Origin: Candidatus Omnitrophota bacterium
GTDB lineage: Bacteria > Omnitrophota > Gorgyraeia > Aquiviventales > Aquiviventaceae
Assembly: GCA_016206585.1 (NCBI GenBank)
Contig: JACQRE010000158.1
Coordinates: 1 to 63,693, forward strand
Direction: 5' to 3'
DNA: 63,693 nt
The position numbers were made by a program, and so were the translations under genes. Within the stretch, counting starts at the first letter, position 1, and each line of letters opens with the position of its first letter. Positions 15,344 through 23,852 of this stretch are shown piece by piece. The notes beneath the pieces were generated by a model. That model worked only from the letters and a program-made list of their open reading frames with translations, was not told the origin of the DNA and ran no database searches.

Positions 15344-16366
15344 ATGACGCGCACCCCACTCGTGACCGTCTGCGTTCCCACCTATAACCGCGCCGGGTAC
15401 CTGCGCCAGTGCCTGGATTCGATTCTCGCGCAGACGGTGGACGCGTTCGAGCTGCTGGTGCTCGACAACGCCTCGACCGATGACACCCCTGAGGTGGTGC
15501 GGCATCTCGCGGATCCGCGCGTGCGCTGCGTCCGGCACCCGGAGAACCTGGGACAGATCCCCAACGTCAACCGGGGGCTGGAGCTGGCGAGGGGCGAATT
15601 CGTGTGCGTCTGCCACGACGACGACGTGTGGGCGCCGCGGTTCCTGGAGCGGCAGCTCGAGGTGATGCGCCGCCACCCGTCGGTCGCACTCTCGCACACC
15701 GCCGTCTGGCTCTGCACGGAGGAGGGGGTCGCGCGCGGCGTCCATCGGGTGAGTGCCCGCGACTACCTGCTCAACGGACGCGAGGCCTTTCTGCGCTACC
15801 TGGCGTTCGGGCACGACGTGGTGTTTTCCACGACGATGGTCCGCCGCGCCTGCTACCAGCAGGCCGGGCCGTTCGATGCCCGCTACCTGTGCGCCGACTT
15901 CGACATGTGGCTGCGCCTCTCGCTGCAGGGCGATGTCGCCTATGTGGCCAAGCCGCTGGCCGGATACCGGGTCCACGGGGCGAGTGCGTCGAGCGGCATG
16001 ACCGCCGTGCGGTGGTTCCAGGAGTATTTCGAGATCTTCGACCGGGCGGTCGCCCTGGGCGCTCCGCAGCTGCCGGAGTTGCCAGCACTGGCCGGTCGGC
16101 TGCGCGCCCGCGCGAAGCGCTTCCAGGCCCGGCGCGCCCGCATCGAGGCGGCCGCGTGCCTCGCGGCGGGCCACGACGCCGCCGCGCAGGAGTATCTCGA
16201 CGCGGCGGCGCGCCTGGATCGCTCACTGCCCAGTTCGCTCGCCACCGGGGCGTTGCGCCTGTGCCGCAATGCCGCTGGCCGCAGCGTGCTGAGTGGGATC
16301 AAGGCGGTACGACGTCGAGTACGCTCAGCGACAAGCGACAAGCGACAAGCAACAGTTACGCAATAG
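15344..16366 (+). CDS. Glycosyltransferase family 2
   Basis: A 340-residue inverting GT-A enzyme. VTVCVPTYNRAGYLRQCLDSIL at the start, VLDNASTDDTPEVV with the first acidic pair, and a HDDDVWAP metal-binding DxD-like motif at about residues 90-97 identify the family. The region following holds a Trp-containing acceptor segment. The last residues (ATSDKRQATVTQ) are encoded by the left half of a periodic repeat, so the original C-terminus has been replaced or extended. The donor is unknown. Confidence 0.85.
   Translation: MTRTPLVTVCVPTYNRAGYLRQCLDSILAQTVDAFELLVLDNASTDDTPEVVRHLADPRVRCVRHPENLGQIPNVNRGLELARGEFVCVCHDDDVWAPRFLERQLEVMRRHPSVALSHTAVWLCTEEGVARGVHRVSARDYLLNGREAFLRYLAFGHDVVFSTTMVRRACYQQAGPFDARYLCADFDMWLRLSLQGDVAYVAKPLAGYRVHGASASSGMTAVRWFQEYFEIFDRAVALGAPQLPELPALAGRLRARAKRFQARRARIEAAACLAAGHDAAAQEYLDAAARLDRSLPSSLATGALRLCRNAAGRSVLSGIKAVRRRVRSATSDKRQATVTQ
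16326..16350. repeat. Half-repeat of GCGACAAGC units within the GT2 3' end
   Basis: Three GCGACAA units and one GCAACAG lie inside the coding end of the upstream gene, with no complementary right arm before the next ATG at 16384. It looks like a half-copy of the hairpin family. Confidence 0.7.
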
Positions 16367-16383
16367 CCAAAAGCGGGTCATCA

Positions 16384-17358
16384 ATGAAAACGGCATTACT
16401 GGAATGGCTGGCGTGTCCCGCGTGCCGGGGCACGCTGCGCCTGGCACAGCCGGTGCACCAGGGCGAGGAGATCGTCTCCGGCGCGCTGGGCTGCGAGAGC
16501 TGCTCGCGCGCCTACCCGATCGTGCGGGGGATCCCCCGCTTCGTCGCCGACGACAGCTACGCCGGCAACTTCAGCTTCGAGTGGAACCGGTTCCAGACCA
16601 CCCAGCTCGACAGCCGGCAGCAGCGCGGCGAGTCGGAGCGGCGCTTCCGGCAGAGCCTCGACATCCCGCTGGAGCAGCTGAAGGGGCAGCTCGTCCTGGA
16701 CGCCGGCTGCGGGATGGGCCGCTTCGCCGAGATCGCCCTCCATCACGGGGCCACGGTCGTGGCGATGGACCTCAGCTTCGCGGTGGACGCGGCGGCGAAG
16801 AACCTCTCGCCGCAGCCCGACGCTCACGTGGTCCAGGCGAACCTCTTCGCCCTGCCGTTCCGCCCTGAGACGTTCGACCTGATCTACAGCCTCGGCGTGC
16901 TGCACCACACGCCCAACCCCCGGAAGGCGTTCGAGGGGCTGGTGGAGCTGCTCAAGACCGGCGGGAAGATCAGCGTGACGCTCTACAGCGGCTATAACAC
17001 CGTCTACGTGCGCTCCACGAGCTTCTGGCGGTTCGCGCTGAAGCGGCTCCCCGGCCGCTGGCTCTACCGCCTGTCGCACCTCGCCATCCCGTACTACCAC
17101 CTCTGCCGGATCCCGCTGCTCGGGTTGGGGTTTCAGGCGCTGTTTCCCATCAGCATGCACCCGGATCCCGAATGGCGGGTCCTCGACACCTTCGACTGCT
17201 ACAGCCCCACGTACCAGTCCTACCACACCCACCACGAAGTGTTCCGGTGGTTCAAGGAGGCGAACTTGACCGGCGTCGAAGTGCTGGAACCAGGCATCTC
17301 GTTAATTGGTGGAAAGCGCACAGTCAGCGACAAGCGACAAGCAACAAGCAGCACTTGA
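16384..17358 (+). CDS. SAM-dependent methyltransferase with N-terminal Trm112-like zinc motif
   Basis: A 324-residue protein. The N-terminus has CPACRG (residues about 11-16) and CESCSRAYPIVRGIPRF, a Trm112-like zinc-ribbon. A class I methyltransferase domain follows, with LDAGCGMGRFAEIA as motif I and SLGVLHHTPNP as motif IV. The C-terminal region is long and aromatic-rich. The start at ATG 16384 lies 17 nt after the upstream stop. The final residues SDKRQATSST are encoded by the next periodic repeat. It probably methylates a sugar or lipid-linked intermediate; the acceptor is unknown. Confidence 0.82.
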   Translation: MKTALLEWLACPACRGTLRLAQPVHQGEEIVSGALGCESCSRAYPIVRGIPRFVADDSYAGNFSFEWNRFQTTQLDSRQQRGESERRFRQSLDIPLEQLKGQLVLDAGCGMGRFAEIALHHGATVVAMDLSFAVDAAAKNLSPQPDAHVVQANLFALPFRPETFDLIYSLGVLHHTPNPRKAFEGLVELLKTGGKISVTLYSGYNTVYVRSTSFWRFALKRLPGRWLYRLSHLAIPYYHLCRIPLLGLGFQALFPISMHPDPEWRVLDTFDCYSPTYQSYHTHHEVFRWFKEANLTGVEVLEPGISLIGGKRTVSDKRQATSST

Positions 17359-17400
17359 AGAATATTCTCACGTGTTGCCTGTCGCTTGTTGCCTGTTGCT
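17325..17400. repeat. Hairpin of GCGACAAGC-type units, copy 3
   Basis: The left arm (AGCGACAAGCGACAAGCAAC) encodes the end of the upstream methyltransferase. The centre is GAAGAATATTCTC, and the right arm is CCTGTCGCTTGTTGCCTGTTGCT. Copy 1 shares the same GAAGAATATTCT centre. Confidence 0.8.
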
Positions 17401-17417
17401 AAACGGGTGGTTGTTCC

Positions 17418-18575
17418 ATGCATATTGGGATTGAGGCGCACGGGTTCTGGGGCGACGTCGAGGGGCAGGGCGCCTACATCGCCAACCTGATCCGCGCCCT
17501 GGGCCGGCTGGACCGGACCAACCGCTACACGCTCCTGTTCAACTCCTTCACCCGCACGCCGGCGCGCCGCGCGGCGGTCGCGCGGCAGCTGCCGCCGAAT
17601 TTCCAGGCGGTGTTCCTGCCACTGCCCAACGTCTACCACCCCTCGGTGCTGTTCATGAAGGAGCGGGTGGTCTGGCCGGCGGTGACCCGGCGGCTCGGGA
17701 TCGACGTGTTCCACGCGACGTCGTATCGCGGCATCTTCGCGGAGGGCATGCGGACGGTGCTCAGCGTCCACGACTTCGCCTACCACCACTGCCCGGAGAC
17801 GTTTCGCCCTGAGAGCCTCGGCTATTACCGGCGGCTGCCGCAGGATGCGGCGCGGGCTGCGCTGGTGATGACCCTCTCCGACTCCAGCCGCCAGGATGCG
17901 GTGCGCGTGCTCGGGCTGCCGCCGGAGAAGGTGCGGACGGTCTACGCCGGCGTCGACCTGGACCGGTTCAACACGCGGTCCTCCCTGCCGGAGGTCGAGG
18001 CCACGCGCTCCCGCTACGGCATCCGCTCGCCGTCCATCCTGTTTCTCGGCAACCTGAACCCGAAGAAAAACGTCGGCACGCTGATCGCGGCCCTCGGCCG
18101 GCTGCGCGCGCAGGGCCAGGACCGGTATCAGCTGGTCCTGGCCGGCAAAGCCACGGCGCACCAGGACTCGATCCGCCGGGCGATTGCCGCATGGTCGCTG
18201 GGCGCTCAGGCGGTGTGCACGGGCTTCGTGCCGGACGAGGAGCTTCCGCTCCTCTACCGCGCGGTGGACCTGTTCGCGTTCCCGTCGCTGTTCGAGGGGT
18301 TCGGCCTGCCGGTGCTGGAGGCGATGGCGTGCGGCACCCCGGTGGTGGCCTCGAACGCGACGTCGATCCCCGAAGTGGCCGGCGAGGCGGCGGTCCTGGT
18401 GGATCCGCGGGATGCGGCAGCACTCGCCGCGGCGATCCGGCGCGTGTTCGAGGACGCGGCGCTGCGCGCCTCGCTCGTCGAGCAGGGGGCAGCACAGGCG
18501 CGCCGTTTTTCCTGGGAGCAGGCGGCCGCCCGCGTGCTGGACGTCTACCGCGCGGCGGGCAACGGGGCGAGATGA
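17418..18575 (+). CDS. Glycosyltransferase family 4 (paralogue of 12080-13240)
   Basis: A 385-residue GT-B enzyme. It opens MHIGIEAHGFWGDVEGQG, has FLGNLNPKKNVGTLI at the start of the nucleotide-binding domain and FPSLFEGFGLPVLEAMACGTPVV as the E-x7-E region. The first 60 codons and the sequence just upstream resemble the GT4 gene at 12080, as if gene and preceding hairpin were copied together. The ATG follows TGGTTGTTCC. The stop overlaps the following gene by ATGA. The donor is unknown. Confidence 0.85.
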   Translation: MHIGIEAHGFWGDVEGQGAYIANLIRALGRLDRTNRYTLLFNSFTRTPARRAAVARQLPPNFQAVFLPLPNVYHPSVLFMKERVVWPAVTRRLGIDVFHATSYRGIFAEGMRTVLSVHDFAYHHCPETFRPESLGYYRRLPQDAARAALVMTLSDSSRQDAVRVLGLPPEKVRTVYAGVDLDRFNTRSSLPEVEATRSRYGIRSPSILFLGNLNPKKNVGTLIAALGRLRAQGQDRYQLVLAGKATAHQDSIRRAIAAWSLGAQAVCTGFVPDEELPLLYRAVDLFAFPSLFEGFGLPVLEAMACGTPVVASNATSIPEVAGEAAVLVDPRDAAALAAAIRRVFEDAALRASLVEQGAAQARRFSWEQAAARVLDVYRAAGNGAR

Positions 18576-19372
18576 ATCCAATCTCCCAGTCGGTGTCGGT
18601 GGTGATCCCGGCGTACAACGAAGCCAAGCGGATTGGGCTCACGCTCGACCGCATCGAGCGGTTCTTCTCCGGCCAGGCCAGGCCGTTTGAGGTCATCGTG
18701 GTGGATGACGGCAGCGCCGATGAGACCTCCGCCGTGGTCGAACGCTTCTGCGCCCGGCAGCCGGACCGGTTCCGGCTGCTGCGGCAGGGGCGGAATGCCG
18801 GCAAGGGGGCGTGCGTCCGGCGCGGCATGCTGGAGGCGACGGGGCAGCTGCGCCTCTTTTCGGACGCCGACCTCTCGACGCCGATCGAGGAGCTGGGCAA
18901 GCTCATGGCCGCGCTGGGCGAGGGCTGCGACATCGCCATCGGCTCCCGCGGCCTGCCGCAGTCGGAGCTCGTGCTGCGCCAGCCCAAGTACCGCGAGCTG
19001 ATGGGGCAGGGGCTGAACCGGCTGCTGCGGCTGATGCGGCTCACGCGGTTCCACGACACGCAGTGCGGCTTCAAACTGTTCTCCCGCGAGGCGGCCCAGG
19101 CGATCTTTGCGCGGCAGACGATCGACCGTTACGGGTTCGACGTGGAGATCCTCTGGCTGGCCGAGCGGATGGGGTTTCGCATCGCCGAAGTGCCGGTGCG
19201 GTGGATCCACGACGCGGACAGCCGCGTGCAGCCCGTGCAGGACGGCCTGCGGACGCTCTCCGACGTGCTGCGGCTGTCGCTGCGCCGCGATGGCGCCGTG
19301 CTGCCGCCGGCGCGCCGGGAGACGCGCTCGCCGTCGGATGCTGCCGCGCACGAGGCGCAGGTGCGGCGATGA
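18572..19372 (+). CDS. Dolichyl-phosphate-sugar-synthase-like glycosyltransferase family 2
   Basis: A 266-residue GT-A protein. VSVVIPAYNEAKRIGLTLDRI, VVDDGSADET, the DADLST metal motif (about residues 100-105) and QCGFKLFSREAA are typical of DPM1/GtrB-like enzymes that charge polyprenyl phosphate with a sugar. No transmembrane segment is present. The downstream polytopic GT-C-type gene at 20091 would be a suitable partner using a polyprenyl-phosphate donor. It joins its neighbours by ATGA overlaps on both sides. Confidence 0.85.
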   Translation: MNPISQSVSVVIPAYNEAKRIGLTLDRIERFFSGQARPFEVIVVDDGSADETSAVVERFCARQPDRFRLLRQGRNAGKGACVRRGMLEATGQLRLFSDADLSTPIEELGKLMAALGEGCDIAIGSRGLPQSELVLRQPKYRELMGQGLNRLLRLMRLTRFHDTQCGFKLFSREAAQAIFARQTIDRYGFDVEILWLAERMGFRIAEVPVRWIHDADSRVQPVQDGLRTLSDVLRLSLRRDGAVLPPARRETRSPSDAAAHEAQVRR

Positions 19373-20091
19373 ATCCGCAGGCCCAGCAGCATCTCCACGA
19401 GCACGCCCCGCACCACTGGTGGTCGCGGGGGCAGGAAGCGCTGCTGCGGCAGGTGCTGTCGCGGTGGCTCTCGCCTGGGTCGCTGATCTTGGACGCGGGC
19501 TGCGGCTCAGGCCGTATGCTGCCGATGCTGGAGGCGTTCGGCCGTCCGGTCGGCCTCGATGAGAGCCTGGACGGCCTGCGGCTGGGCGGGTACCCGCGCC
19601 TGGCGCGCGCGTCGCTCACCGCGCTGCCGTTTTCCGCCGCCGCCTTCGATGCGGTCATCTGCCTGGATGCGATCGAGCACGTGGAGCGCGACGAGGCAGC
19701 ACTCGCGGAGCTGGTCCGGGTGCTGCGTCCCGGCGGACTCCTGGCGCTGACCGTGCCGGCCTACGGCTGGCTCTTTTCGCGCCACGACGTCGCCCTGGGC
19801 CACTACCGGCGCTATTCCGGGCGCGAGCTGAGGCGCAAGCTGCTCGCCGCCGGCGTCACCGTGCGGTACCTGAGCCCGTTCAACACGCTGCTCTTTCCCA
19901 TCGCGGCCGCCGTGCGGCTGGCGGAGAAATGGCGGCCAGCACCCCCGGAGCGCCTGCACGCCGACATCGTCCGGGTGCCGCCGCGGCCGGTGAACGCGCT
20001 GCTCGAGCAGGTCTTCCGGGCGGAGCGGCTGTGGCTCGGGCGCGGCACCGCACCGTTTGGCCTGTCGCTCCTTGGGATCGCGACGAAGTGA
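19369..20091 (+). CDS. Class I SAM-dependent methyltransferase
   Basis: A 240-residue methyltransferase with motif I ILDAGCGSGRMLPML (about residues 39-53), a VGLDES acidic loop and CLDAIEHVERDEAALAELVRVLRPGGLL covering motifs IV-VI. HHWWSRGQ near the N-terminus and the GHYRRYSGREL segment recur in polysaccharide-locus methyltransferases; the same HYRRY motif is in the protein at 37201. It is coupled by ATGA to the upstream GT2 and by TGATG to the downstream membrane protein. The target is unknown. Confidence 0.82.
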   Translation: MNPQAQQHLHEHAPHHWWSRGQEALLRQVLSRWLSPGSLILDAGCGSGRMLPMLEAFGRPVGLDESLDGLRLGGYPRLARASLTALPFSAAAFDAVICLDAIEHVERDEAALAELVRVLRPGGLLALTVPAYGWLFSRHDVALGHYRRYSGRELRRKLLAAGVTVRYLSPFNTLLFPIAAAVRLAEKWRPAPPERLHADIVRVPPRPVNALLEQVFRAERLWLGRGTAPFGLSLLGIATK

Positions 20092-21779
20092 TGCGGATGC
20101 GCGGGGCGCTGGCCGCGATGCTCCTGGCCGCCCTGGCCCTGCGCGCGTGGGGCATCACGACGGGGCTGCCCGGGCTCTACTGGCATGACGAGACCGGGAC
20201 GCTGATGGGCTCGCTGCGCATCGGCGTGACCGGTCTGCGGGGCGCGGGATACAGCTACTTCCACGGGTCGCTCCTCTCGCTGCTGCTCTTCGCGGCGGAA
20301 GGGGCCTACTACCTCGTCGGCCGGCTGACGGGCGCGTTTGCGAGCCTGAACGATTTCCTGCTGCACGTCGCCTCGGATCCGAGCGGCTGCGTGATCCTGG
20401 TGCGCGCCGTGCTGGTGGCGGTCAGCGTCGGCGTCGTCGCGCTCACGTACGCCCTGGGCGAGCGGCTGGTGGACCAGACGACCGGGCTGATCGCCGCGCT
20501 GGGGGCCGCGGTCTCGTTCGGCTTCGTCCAGCTGGCCTTCGGGAAGGAGGATCAGCTGTACACGCTGCTGCTCCTTACGAGCGTCTGGGCGCTGCTCCGC
20601 AGCCTGGAAGCCGGGGCGAAGCCGAGCGGCCTCTTCGCCTCCGGGGCGTTGCTGGGGCTGGCGATGGGCGTGAAATACCTGGCACTCTTGGGCGGCGTCT
20701 TCATCCTCGTCGCCTGGTGGTGGCACCGCGAGCAGCTCTCCATTAGCCGGCTCCTCGTCTGGGGGGCCGGCTTCCTGGGCGGGCTGCTCGCCGGCATCCC
20801 AGCACTCCTCGTCGACCTCGCGGCGGTCTGGCGGGACGCCTCCCAGATCTATGGGGCCAACACGTCGCACGGGTTCCTGGTGATCGAGGGGCCGAACACC
20901 TCGTGGCTGTCGTACGCCGGGCCGACGGTCAGCGACAACGTGGGGATCGTCTTGGCGGTCGCCTGCGGTGCCGGGGTGCTCCGGTGCCTCCAGCGGCGCG
21001 ATGGGCGTCTGCTGAGCTGGCTGCTGGCCTATCCCATCGTCCTCACCATCGTGCTGGCCCGCGTGGTCTGGATCGGGCAGGGCAACGCGGTGCCGTATTT
21101 TCAGCTGCCGGCGATGCCGTTTCTCCTGATCCTCGCCGCCCTGGGCATCCGGGAGGCGCTGGCGAGTTCGCACCGCGCGGCGCGCGCCGCCGGGCTGGCG
21201 GTCCTGTGCGCCGGCGTGCTGGTGAACGGGCCGCCCATCATCCGGTACAAGCGGTGGCTGGCGTCCGACGACACCCGCACGCTGGCGAAGGCCTGGCTGG
21301 AGGCGCGCGTGCCCGCCGGGAGCCGGATCGCCGTGGAGGGCGGGCTCAAGGGCTACGTCTGGGCCGGGCCGCAGCTCGCCGAGGATGAGGCGACGCTGCA
21401 GCGCGAGATCGAGCGCTCCAGGCAGGAGGGGGGGACCGGCCGGTTTTGGGAAGAGCGGGCGAGAGCGCTGCACCGCGGCGCGGCACCGCGCTATACCCTG
21501 ACCAAAGTGGTGCGGGTCAGCGAGCTGACGGAGGAGCAGCTGCGCGCGCACGACTACGTGGTGCTCTCCCGGCGGCACGACGAACCGTGGGCCGGCTTGC
21601 CGTCGTTCGAGCCGGTCGAGCGGTTCGAGCCGGCCCCGCCGATCTCCTACGACTTCGCGCCCATGCTGAGCCGGACCGACTTGCTGCGCCTGCGGGTCGT
21701 GCCCTTGTGGGGGCCGGCGCGGCTGGCCAAAGGGCCGCGCATCGTCATTCTCAGGCGCGCAGCGCCGGGGGCGGGATGA
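20091..21779 (+). CDS. Polytopic membrane glycosyltransferase (GT-C / PMT-ArnT type)
   Basis: A 562-residue integral membrane protein with about ten hydrophobic helices in its first 420 residues and a soluble C-terminal domain. The acidic YWHDETGTLMG motif in the first periplasmic loop (about residues 25-35) is placed like the catalytic D/E of PMT/ArnT enzymes that use polyprenyl-phosphate sugars. It follows a DPM1-like GT2 and is coupled by TGATG and ATGA overlaps. The substrate is unknown; Wzy-like activity is less likely because of the loop motif. Confidence 0.75.
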   Translation: MRMRGALAAMLLAALALRAWGITTGLPGLYWHDETGTLMGSLRIGVTGLRGAGYSYFHGSLLSLLLFAAEGAYYLVGRLTGAFASLNDFLLHVASDPSGCVILVRAVLVAVSVGVVALTYALGERLVDQTTGLIAALGAAVSFGFVQLAFGKEDQLYTLLLLTSVWALLRSLEAGAKPSGLFASGALLGLAMGVKYLALLGGVFILVAWWWHREQLSISRLLVWGAGFLGGLLAGIPALLVDLAAVWRDASQIYGANTSHGFLVIEGPNTSWLSYAGPTVSDNVGIVLAVACGAGVLRCLQRRDGRLLSWLLAYPIVLTIVLARVVWIGQGNAVPYFQLPAMPFLLILAALGIREALASSHRAARAAGLAVLCAGVLVNGPPIIRYKRWLASDDTRTLAKAWLEARVPAGSRIAVEGGLKGYVWAGPQLAEDEATLQREIERSRQEGGTGRFWEERARALHRGAAPRYTLTKVVRVSELTEEQLRAHDYVVLSRRHDEPWAGLPSFEPVERFEPAPPISYDFAPMLSRTDLLRLRVVPLWGPARLAKGPRIVILRRAAPGAG

Positions 21780-22975
21780 TCACCGTCTTGCATCTCTCGC
21801 ACTGCCTCAACCGCTACGACTATATCGACGCGGTGATCCGGCACGCGGACCCCGCGCAGTTCCGCATGCTGGCCGCGACGCTGACGGATGACGGCTCGGT
21901 GCGTCCCGGGGCGGCGCCGTATCCGGTGACCGTGTTGGGCGTGCGCGCCCGGACCCAGTGGCCGGCTGCGGCGGCGGCGCTGCGGCGCCTGTGCCGGAGC
22001 GAGCGCGTGGACGTCGTCCATACGCACAATCTCGATTCGACGGCGATCGGCGCCTTCGCCGCGCTCGGCATCCGCCGGGTGCGGCTCGTCATCGGGCGGC
22101 ACTACGCGGATGCGCTCTATCAGCTGCGCCCCGCCTGGAAGTGCCGCGCCCTCCTGGCGCTGGAAGGCTGGTGCAACCGCCGCGCGGCGCGCCTCATCGC
22201 GCCCTCCTCCATGGTGCGCGCGATCCTCGTGGAGCGTCAGCGCGTGCCGGCGCGGCGTGTCGCGCAGATTCCGTACGGGTTCGACTTCGCCAAGCATCAG
22301 GCGTCCGTGGATGCGCCGGCACGGCTGCGGCGCGAGCTGGGGCTGGAGGGGGCGGCCGTGCTGGGCAGCTTCTCGCGGTTGAACGCCGATAAAGGGCACG
22401 CCGATCTGTTGCGCGCCTTCGCCCGGCTGCAGCCGGGGCGGCCCACGCTGCGCCTGCTCCTCGTCGGGGAGGGGAACGTCAGGCCGCGCCTTGAGGCGCT
22501 GGCCCGGGAGCTCGGCGTGCAGGAGCGGGTGCGGTTCGCCGGGTGGCGCGCGGATGTCATCGACCTCATGGCGATGGCGGATGTGGTCGCGCACCCCTCG
22601 CTCCACGAGGCGTTCAGCCAGGTGATGGTGGAGGCGCTGGCCATGGGCAAGCCGCTCGTGATCACCGACGTGAGCGGTGTCGCCGATGTCGTGCGGGATG
22701 GCTGGAACGGGCTCATCGTCCCGAAGGCGGATCCGGCGGCGCTGGCGGCGGCGGTCACGCGGCTGCTCGACCATCCCGAGGAGGCCGCCGCAATGGGCGC
22801 GCGCGGGCGCGCGCGGGTGCGCCGCGAGCTGGACATCCACGTCATCATCACACAGTACGAAGCGGTCTATCGGAACGTGATGGGGCAGGAACAATCACCA
22901 AACACCAAATCTCAATCACCAAATAATCACCAAGATCCAATCACCAATGACCAAACAATTGAGGTCATCGCGTAG
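21776..22975 (+). CDS. Glycosyltransferase family 4
   Basis: A 399-residue GT-B enzyme. VDVVHTHNLDSTAIGAFAA marks the N-terminal domain, PYGFDFAKH the linker, and FSRLNADKGHADLLRAF with HPSLHEAFSQVMVEALAMGKPLVITD the nucleotide-sugar domain with its E-x7-E pattern. It starts at ATG 21776 overlapping the upstream stop. The last 27 or so residues (Asn/Gln/Pro-rich, from QSPNTK to the end) are translated from the left arm of an ATCACCAA hairpin, so the natural end was probably near NVMGQE. Confidence 0.85.
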   Translation: MITVLHLSHCLNRYDYIDAVIRHADPAQFRMLAATLTDDGSVRPGAAPYPVTVLGVRARTQWPAAAAALRRLCRSERVDVVHTHNLDSTAIGAFAALGIRRVRLVIGRHYADALYQLRPAWKCRALLALEGWCNRRAARLIAPSSMVRAILVERQRVPARRVAQIPYGFDFAKHQASVDAPARLRRELGLEGAAVLGSFSRLNADKGHADLLRAFARLQPGRPTLRLLLVGEGNVRPRLEALARELGVQERVRFAGWRADVIDLMAMADVVAHPSLHEAFSQVMVEALAMGKPLVITDVSGVADVVRDGWNGLIVPKADPAALAAAVTRLLDHPEEAAAMGARGRARVRRELDIHVIITQYEAVYRNVMGQEQSPNTKSQSPNNHQDPITNDQTIEVIA

Positions 22976-23042
22976 TTGTTTGGTGATTGGTGTTTGGTTA
23001 TTGGAGCTTATTTGGTGATTGGAATTTGGTGATTGGTGATTT
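22892..23042. repeat. Long hairpin of ATCACCAA-type units, copy 3
   Basis: The left arm of AATCACCAA units runs into the coding end of the glycosyltransferase. The right arm GTTTGGTGATTGGTGTTTGG...TTGGTGATT ends just before the next gene. It is longer and less regular than copies 1 and 2. Confidence 0.8.
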
Positions 23043-23063
23043 CATGAGCAGCGAGATGTGTTG

Positions 23064-23852
23064 ATGTCCACAGCATCCTCCATGGAACGGATCAAGCGAA
23101 TCGCCAACGTGTTCAGCCGCTACTCGCATCCCTCGGATGACTTCGCGGCGATCGTGACGTACCAGGTCGCGGTGCGCAACCCCGTGCTGCGCTTCCTCCT
23201 GCGCCAGGCCCCGGTCGCCCCCCTCGTCTTCCGGCTGCCGTCGCTGCGGCGCGCCCTCTGCGCCTACAGCACGACGGAGCGCATCGTGGAGGTCCCGTTC
23301 GTGCTGCGGCATCTGACGCTTCCTAAGGGGTCCGCCATCGCGGACTTCGGCTGCACCGAGAGCCCGCTCGCCCTCCACCTGGCCAATGCCGGCTACCAGG
23401 TGACCGGCATCGACCTGCGGCCCTACCCCTTCGATCACCCCAACCTCCGCACGATCCAAGGGGATGTGCTGGGCGGCGTCCTGCCCGGCGGGGCGTTCGA
23501 CGCCGCGATCTGTCTCTCGACCATCGAGCACGTCGGGCTGGACGCGTACGGCGGCCGGCTGATGGCGGATGGCGATCTGCGCGTGATGCGGGAGCTGCGC
23601 CGCAGCCTGCGGACGGGCGGGACGCTGCTCCTCACCGTGCCGTACGGCTGCGGTCGGCTGCCCGGTTCGCGCGTCTATGACCGGGACAGGCTGAGCGCGC
23701 TGCTCGAGGGGTTTGCGGTCGACGCAGAGGAGTACTACTACAAGCAAGCGGGACGCCACTGGATCGTCTCGGACCGCGAGACGGTCGGGGCGGTGGAGTC
23801 CCGCGTCGCCACGCAGGGGGTCGCACTCATCGCCGCCCGCAAGAGGGACTGA
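23064..23852 (+). CDS. SAM-dependent methyltransferase-like protein
   Basis: A 262-residue protein with a long helical N-terminus and then a Rossmann methyltransferase core: IADFGCTESPLALHLANAGYQVTGIDLR (motif I and the acidic loop, from about residue 94), AAICLSTIEHVGLDAYGG and LRTGGTLLLTVPYG. The Cys-Thr-Glu-Ser after the first glycine replaces the usual GxGxG, so SAM binding may be altered. GTG 23058 or ATG 23064 are possible starts; ATG is preferred. The stop overlaps the next ATG as TGATG. Confidence 0.72.
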   Translation: MSTASSMERIKRIANVFSRYSHPSDDFAAIVTYQVAVRNPVLRFLLRQAPVAPLVFRLPSLRRALCAYSTTERIVEVPFVLRHLTLPKGSAIADFGCTESPLALHLANAGYQVTGIDLRPYPFDHPNLRTIQGDVLGGVLPGGAFDAAICLSTIEHVGLDAYGGRLMADGDLRVMRELRRSLRTGGTLLLTVPYGCGRLPGSRVYDRDRLSALLEGFAVDAEEYYYKQAGRHWIVSDRETVGAVESRVATQGVALIAARKRD

